Shown here in pieces: positions 45,540-49,621 of a DNA stretch of 49,621 nt. Origin of the DNA: Desulfonatronum sp. (lineage in GTDB: Bacteria > Desulfobacterota > Desulfovibrionia > Desulfovibrionales > Desulfonatronaceae). The notes under the pieces were generated by a model, which saw only the letters and a list, made by a program, of their open reading frames with translations, ran no database searches and was not told the origin of the DNA. Location: contig DSBL01000094.1 in the NCBI GenBank assembly GCA_011049455.1, positions 1 to 49,621 of the forward strand, written 5' to 3'. The position numbers and the translations under genes were made by a program. Numbering within the stretch: the stretch's first letter is position 1; every line of letters begins with the position of its first letter.

Positions 45540-46619
45540 ATGTTCGCGAAGCTTGAAAGCCTTGAGGCCAAATATCAGGAACTGGAGCGGGAACTCAGTT
45601 CCCCAGGGATCTTTGATGATCAGCATCGCTACAGACAGCTGACCAAAAAGCATGCCGAGCTGGGCGAAATCGTCGCGGCCTTCAGGGACTTCAAGATTAC
45701 TGCTGCAGCCATGGAGTCCAACAAGGAATTGTTGGCTGATTTTGACCCGGAGATTCGGGAACTGGCTTGTTTGGAAGCCCAAACCCTGGAAGAACGCCTG
45801 GACGGTCTTGAAAAACAATTGCAGGTCCTGCTTTTGCCCAGGGATCCCATGGATGAAAAGAACGTCATCCTTGAAATCCGGGCCGGAACGGGAGGAGAGG
45901 AAGCCGCTCTTTTTGCCGCTGACTTGTTTCGCATGTACATGCGCTATGCGGAGCGCCATGGTCTGCGCAGTGAATTGATCCAGGCCAGCGAGAGCGGTAC
46001 CGGCGGTTTCAAGGAAGTCATCGCCTCCATTTCCGGAGACAGGGCATACAGCCGTCTCAAGCATGAATCCGGCGTGCACAGAGTGCAGCGGGTTCCGGCC
46101 ACCGAATCCCAAGGCCGGATCCATACCTCGGCCGTGACCGTGGCTGTTTTGCCCGAGGCCGAGGAAGTGGATGTGCACATTGATCCCGGTGAGGTCAGGA
46201 TCGACGTCTACCGGTCCTCGGGGCCTGGCGGGCAGAGCGTGAACACGACGGATTCAGCCGTTCGAGTTACGCATCTGCCTACAGGCATCGTTGTTATCTG
46301 CCAGGATGAGAAATCCCAGCATAAGAACCGGGCCAAGGCCATGAAGGTCTTGCGATCCCGTCTGTTGAAGCAGAAGCAGGACGAACAGAAGCAGAGCTAC
46401 GACCAGAACCGCAAAAGCCAGGTGGGCAGCGGTGATCGATCTGAACGCATCCGCACCTATAATTTCCCCCAGGGCCGGATCACGGACCATCGCATCAATT
46501 TGACCCTCTACCGTCTGGAATCCGTTCTTGAAGGCGAGATGGATGAACTTGTGGACGCCCTGGTGCAGCATTATCAAACAGAAGCCCTGCAGGCGGAATC
46601 AGCCGAGGCTGATTATTGA
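45540..46619 (+). CDS. prfA: Peptide chain release factor 1
   Basis: 359 residues. [20 protein letters not shown] carries the PxT (PAT) tripeptide region that reads UAA/UAG, and [17 protein letters not shown] carries the GGQ loop that triggers peptide release. The N-terminus [19 protein letters not shown] is normal. The start ATG 45540 lies within a longer open frame; the homology and length fix it. Confidence 0.97.
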   Translation: MFAKLESLEAKYQELERELSSPGIFDDQHRYRQLTKKHAELGEIVAAFRDFKITAAAMESNKELLADFDPEIRELACLEAQTLEERLDGLEKQLQVLLLPRDPMDEKNVILEIRAGTGGEEAALFAADLFRMYMRYAERHGLRSELIQASESGTGGFKEVIASISGDRAYSRLKHESGVHRVQRVPATESQGRIHTSAVTVAVLPEAEEVDVHIDPGEVRIDVYRSSGPGGQSVNTTDSAVRVTHLPTGIVVICQDEKSQHKNRAKAMKVLRSRLLKQKQDEQKQSYDQNRKSQVGSGDRSERIRTYNFPQGRITDHRINLTLYRLESVLEGEMDELVDALVQHYQTEALQAESAEADY

Positions 46620-46622
46620 GGC

Positions 46623-47543
46623 ATGCTGCCCGGACCGCTTTATCTTCGCGACATTCTCGGCAAAAGTGCAGCGTACCTGGAGCAGAGAGGAATCGACGCA
46701 CCCAGGTTGAGCGCAGAATTAATGGTGGCGCACGCCTTGGACATGGAGCGGCTCGGCCTCTACCTGGACCTGGATCGGCCCTTAACGGAACAGGAACTGT
46801 CCCGCATCCGGCCTTTGCTGGCGCGACGCGGCCAAGGCGAGCCCGTGGCCTATATCCTGGGCCGCAAGGAATTTTACGGTTTGGAATTCCTTGTGACCAA
46901 AGATGTCCTGATTCCTCGTCCGGAAACCGAATTGGGCGTTGACTTGGCGCGTGGGCTTTTCAGTCCAAAGAGCCCTTTGCTGTTCGCGGATGTGGGTACG
47001 GGCAGCGGAGCTCTGGCAGTCGCCCTGCTGATCCATTTCCCCAACTCGCGTTGTCTCGCTTCGGACAAGAGTCTTCGCGCCTTGAGGGTGGCTCAAGTGA
47101 ATTTCAAATCTCATGGGGTTGCTTCCCGTCTCCTGATGACGCAGGCCGATCTCCTGCCGCATCTTGCCGCCGGATCCCTGGACCTGATCGTGGCCAATCT
47201 GCCGTATCTGAGTGAAGCCGAACATGCGGCGATCAACCATGAGGTGGCTGAATTTGAGCCCAAAGAGGCGCTCGTGGGCGGCCCATGCGGACATGAACTC
47301 TTTGAGCCGTTGCTGGGGCAGGCCATGACGACCCTGAAGCCGGGAGGCCATCTGCTTCTGGAGACAGGCTATTCCCAGAGCCAGTCGCTGGCAGGAAAGA
47401 TCCACATCGGTTCCTCGGGCTGGCGGGACATTCAGGTTTTTCAGGATTATGCCGGATTGGACAGGTACGTACATGCGTGCTGGTCGCCGGTGGAGAAAAA
47501 ACAACAACATGGTTTGCGAAAACACAGATCCTTGATCTCCTGA
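46623..47543 (+). CDS. prmC: Release factor glutamine methyltransferase PrmC
   Basis: 306 residues. N-terminal helical domain, PRPETELGVDLA, SAM-binding FADVGTGSGALAVALL and the catalytic loop IVANLPYLSEAE. It methylates the glutamine of the GGQ motif in RF1 and RF2, and directly follows prfA (3 nt gap). The NPPY motif is NLPY here. The C-terminal 20 residues are basic (KKQQHGLRKHRS). Confidence 0.93.
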   Translation: MLPGPLYLRDILGKSAAYLEQRGIDAPRLSAELMVAHALDMERLGLYLDLDRPLTEQELSRIRPLLARRGQGEPVAYILGRKEFYGLEFLVTKDVLIPRPETELGVDLARGLFSPKSPLLFADVGTGSGALAVALLIHFPNSRCLASDKSLRALRVAQVNFKSHGVASRLLMTQADLLPHLAAGSLDLIVANLPYLSEAEHAAINHEVAEFEPKEALVGGPCGHELFEPLLGQAMTTLKPGGHLLLETGYSQSQSLAGKIHIGSSGWRDIQVFQDYAGLDRYVHACWSPVEKKQQHGLRKHRSLIS

Positions 47544-47634
47544 AATAAATGAAAGCTAATGATTCAAATGAATTGTGATTATTCAAGCCAGCGGTACACT
47601 TTTTGCTTTCAGATGGCTTAACCGAGGAGAGAAT

Positions 47635-48555
47635 ATGGCATTACAAAAAACCATCAAACGCCCCATCCAGTGTTCCGGCATAGGCTTGCACAAAGGCCGG
47701 AAGGTGCGGTTGGTGCTACGCCCCGCAGCTGAAGACACGGGTTTGGTTTTTGCCCTGCATGGTCAGGACGGGGTGCGTTTTTTCAAGCCTTCACCGGATG
47801 CCGTGGTGGATACGGCCATGGCCACGACCCTGGGCTTCGGATCTCGTCGTTTGGCCACGGTGGAGCACTTACTGGCCGCGATTCGTGGGCTGGAAATCGA
47901 TAATTTGCATATCGAGGTTGACGGAGATGAAGTGCCCATCATGGACGGCAGTTCCGGGTCGTTTATTTTTTTGCTGCGCGCAGCGGGCTTTAGGCGTCAG
48001 AACAAGCCGCGCCGGATGTTGACCCTGAAAAAGCCCATCAATTTTCAGCAGAATGGGAAATGGATCAAGGCCAGGCCTTCCGACCGTTTGACCGTGGATT
48101 ACACCATCAATTTTGATCATCCCCTGGTTGGGACGCAAAGAATTTTTGTGGATTGTTCACCGGAGAATTTTACACGGCAGGTGGCCAAGGCCCGGACCTT
48201 CGGCTTCATGCGCGAGGTGGAATACCTGCGCCGCAACGGCTTGGCTCTGGGAGGCTCCCTGGACAACGCCGTGGTGATGGACGAATATGGTGTGATCAAC
48301 CCCGAGGGACTGCGTTTCCCTGACGAATTTGTGCGCCACAAGGTACTGGATTTCATCGGTGATCTTACGGTCCTTGGATTACCCATGACCGGAGATTTCG
48401 AGGTGCATTGCTCCGGACATGCCCTGAACAATGCCTTTGTGCGCTATTTGATGGACAATCGCGAGACATATTTGGAGCTGGATGTTTCCGGTTCCCGGCT
48501 TTCGCCGGAAGAGGCGTTCTCGCCGGTATTTGCTCCTGTTCCGGCCTGGAATTAA
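47635..48555 (+). CDS. lpxC: UDP-3-O-acyl-N-acetylglucosamine deacetylase
   Basis: 306 residues. Committed step of lipid A synthesis, zinc-dependent. CSGIGLHKGRKVRLVLRP, TVEHLLAAIRGLEIDNLHIE (first zinc His) and DEFVRHKVLDFIGDL (zinc His and Asp) are diagnostic. ATG 47635 follows GAGGAGAG. Its presence confirms a lipid A-bearing outer membrane. Its stop overlaps the convergent Memo gene stop by 4 nt. Confidence 0.96.
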   Translation: MALQKTIKRPIQCSGIGLHKGRKVRLVLRPAAEDTGLVFALHGQDGVRFFKPSPDAVVDTAMATTLGFGSRRLATVEHLLAAIRGLEIDNLHIEVDGDEVPIMDGSSGSFIFLLRAAGFRRQNKPRRMLTLKKPINFQQNGKWIKARPSDRLTVDYTINFDHPLVGTQRIFVDCSPENFTRQVAKARTFGFMREVEYLRRNGLALGGSLDNAVVMDEYGVINPEGLRFPDEFVRHKVLDFIGDLTVLGLPMTGDFEVHCSGHALNNAFVRYLMDNRETYLELDVSGSRLSPEEAFSPVFAPVPAWN

Positions 48556-49355
48556 CTGACGAGCACCCCTGCATACCCCACCACCTGGGAGTAGTCCCCG
48601 CTTTCTTCCCCTGAATGTCCATAACGGGCCAGGCGTGCCTTGGTCGCTCCCTGGGCATTGGCTATGGTCAGTCCCATGGTCATGGGCAATACGCCGCACA
48701 TGCTGATGTTTTTCGTCCGGACCGTCTTGAGCAGGGTTTCCGGATCCAGGTTCAATATGGCTTCGAGGGCCTGACTGTCCCTAGCCTCGGCTTCCTTTGC
48801 GGAAACGAAGTGGCTCATGTCTGAACTAACGACAATCAGCACGGGCTTGCGCCATTTTTTGAGTACCGCAGCCAGGCGGTGCGCCGTGGTGAACAGTACC
48901 TCCTCTTGATGTTCGGACACAGCCAGGGGCACGATTTTCGTTTTCGGTTCTTTTGCCCAGAGAAAGGGCAGAATCACCTCCAGAGAGTGTTCGTGCATAT
49001 GGGCATGAATGTCGGGCTGGATATCCGGGATATTTTCGAGAATCATGCGGGAAAGGGCCTCGTCCACGGTCATGTGGGCGCCGGGGAGCAGCCAGCGCCC
49101 GGCGGGCCATAGGGAGAGCCGTGCTCCGAGACCGGTGTGGTTCGGTCCCAGCAGCAAAACTGTTTCCGGAAGGACGATGCCGGACAGGGTTTCACCGGCA
49201 ATGGCCCCCGAGTAAATGTACCCCGCATGGGGAACCATGGCCAACAGGGCTGGTTTCTGGGGGTGTTTGGTGTCGAGATACTGGCGAACCATGGGCTCCC
49301 ACTGCGCTTTCACTCCGGGATAGAATTTTCCGGCAACGACTGGCGATCTATCCAT
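48552..49355 (-). CDS. Memo-family protein (AmmeMemoRadiSam system protein B)
   Basis: 267 residues. MVPHAGYIYSGAIAGETL, LLGPNHTGLGARLSLW, EHSLEVILPFLW, VVSSDMSHFVSA and MCGVLPMTMGL are diagnostic of Memo-family proteins. They are linked to radical-SAM and AMMECR1 proteins whose joint function is unsettled. No AMMECR1 or radical-SAM gene is in the window. ATG 49355 (MDRSPVVAGKFYPG) is preceded by AAGGAGG. Confidence 0.9.
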   Translation of the reverse strand: MDRSPVVAGKFYPGVKAQWEPMVRQYLDTKHPQKPALLAMVPHAGYIYSGAIAGETLSGIVLPETVLLLGPNHTGLGARLSLWPAGRWLLPGAHMTVDEALSRMILENIPDIQPDIHAHMHEHSLEVILPFLWAKEPKTKIVPLAVSEHQEEVLFTTAHRLAAVLKKWRKPVLIVVSSDMSHFVSAKEAEARDSQALEAILNLDPETLLKTVRTKNISMCGVLPMTMGLTIANAQGATKARLARYGHSGEESGDYSQVVGYAGVLVS

Positions 49356-49621
49356 GCGACCCTCCTTGTTTTTTAACAGAGAACAGCTAAAGCATATTCC
49401 GAATAAACCCTGTTTGTCATCCTGCCTGGCCTCCTGTTCATCAGAGCGTTTTATTGGGAGCATTAGGAGGTTGTCTTGTTCGATCCAATTGGTTGTTCAC
49501 GGGCTGCGCTCTGCTTTTCAGCGCTGTCGCAAACTTCCTCGCTGACTTCGTATGTCCAAACGATTGCGTGAGTTGCACCAAACATCGCGGTGGATGCGCC
49601 GGGCAATCCTTTGGACTAACG
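49356..49621. other. Gene-free end of window
   Basis: No certain gene. A minus frame (about 49470-49610) reads MFGATHAIVWTYEVSEEV, and a plus ATG at 49552 opens MSKRLRELHQTSRWMRR, running off the window. Neither was recognised; both are too short to judge. Confidence 0.35.

Overview
The window comes from a GC-rich, Gram-negative sulfate-reducing bacterium, most likely a member of the Desulfovibrionales (Desulfobacterota). The evidence is a complete dissimilatory sulfate-reduction cluster in the order sat - aprBA - qmoABC at 36.1-45.1 kb. Outer-membrane functions (lpxC, Mla-type lipid transport, ppiD) and an exported c-type cytochrome agree with this. The genus cannot be settled from the sequence alone.

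Layout. 1-0.2 kb: 5' end of mtgA (peptidoglycan transglycosylase), leaving the window. 0.35-7.9 kb: a segment bounded on the right by an intact tRNA-Pro(GGG) gene and on the left by a near-perfect copy of the 3' 47 nt of that tRNA. Inside lie a broken nuclease gene, the nitrogen-control set amtB-glnB-glnD, a DUF309 protein, an exported pentapeptide-repeat protein with a small coupled ORF, and a monoheme cytochrome c. 8-17 kb: rtcB and mutL (minus) diverge from alr, followed by a lipoprotein metallo-beta-lactamase, a small Cys-rich protein, a Nudix hydrolase, a SagB-type oxidoreductase and obgE. 17-21.2 kb: dgkA, cheX, an HDOD protein and cheR lie between obgE and rpmA-rplU, which are commonly adjacent to obgE. 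21.6-24.4 kb: a minus-strand run of comF, a Cys-rich flavoprotein, a glyoxalase II-like hydrolase, a nitroreductase and a small membrane protein. 24.6-28.5 kb: an HD-domain phosphohydrolase and mlaE-mlaF-mlaD, where the MlaD-like protein carries a long beta-strand-rich C-terminal region. 28.6-35.5 kb (minus): a SIMPL-domain protein, a cluster of four hairpins, ppiD, an aconitase, a small coiled-coil protein and an EPSP-synthase-like protein that has lost the family's catalytic residues. 36-45.1 kb: the sulfate-reduction cluster. 45.2-49.4 kb: rpmE, prfA, prmC, lpxC and a convergent Memo-family gene.

How the genes work together. Sat activates sulfate to APS, AprBA reduces APS to sulfite, and QmoABC carries electrons from the quinone pool towards AprBA. 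A TTGACA-17-TAAATT promoter upstream of sat overlaps an 18-bp Rex-like operator, suggesting NADH/NAD+-responsive control at the first step. AmtB, GlnB and GlnD form a nitrogen-sensing set. prfA and prmC form the release-factor/methylase pair.

The least explained items are the MCE/beta-strand fusion without mlaA or mlaC nearby, the chorismate mutase/EPSP-synthase-like pseudoenzyme next to aconitase, the tRNA-bounded 7.5-kb segment, and the four-hairpin cluster at 29.5 kb. All family assignments were made by eye from motifs and were not confirmed by database searches.
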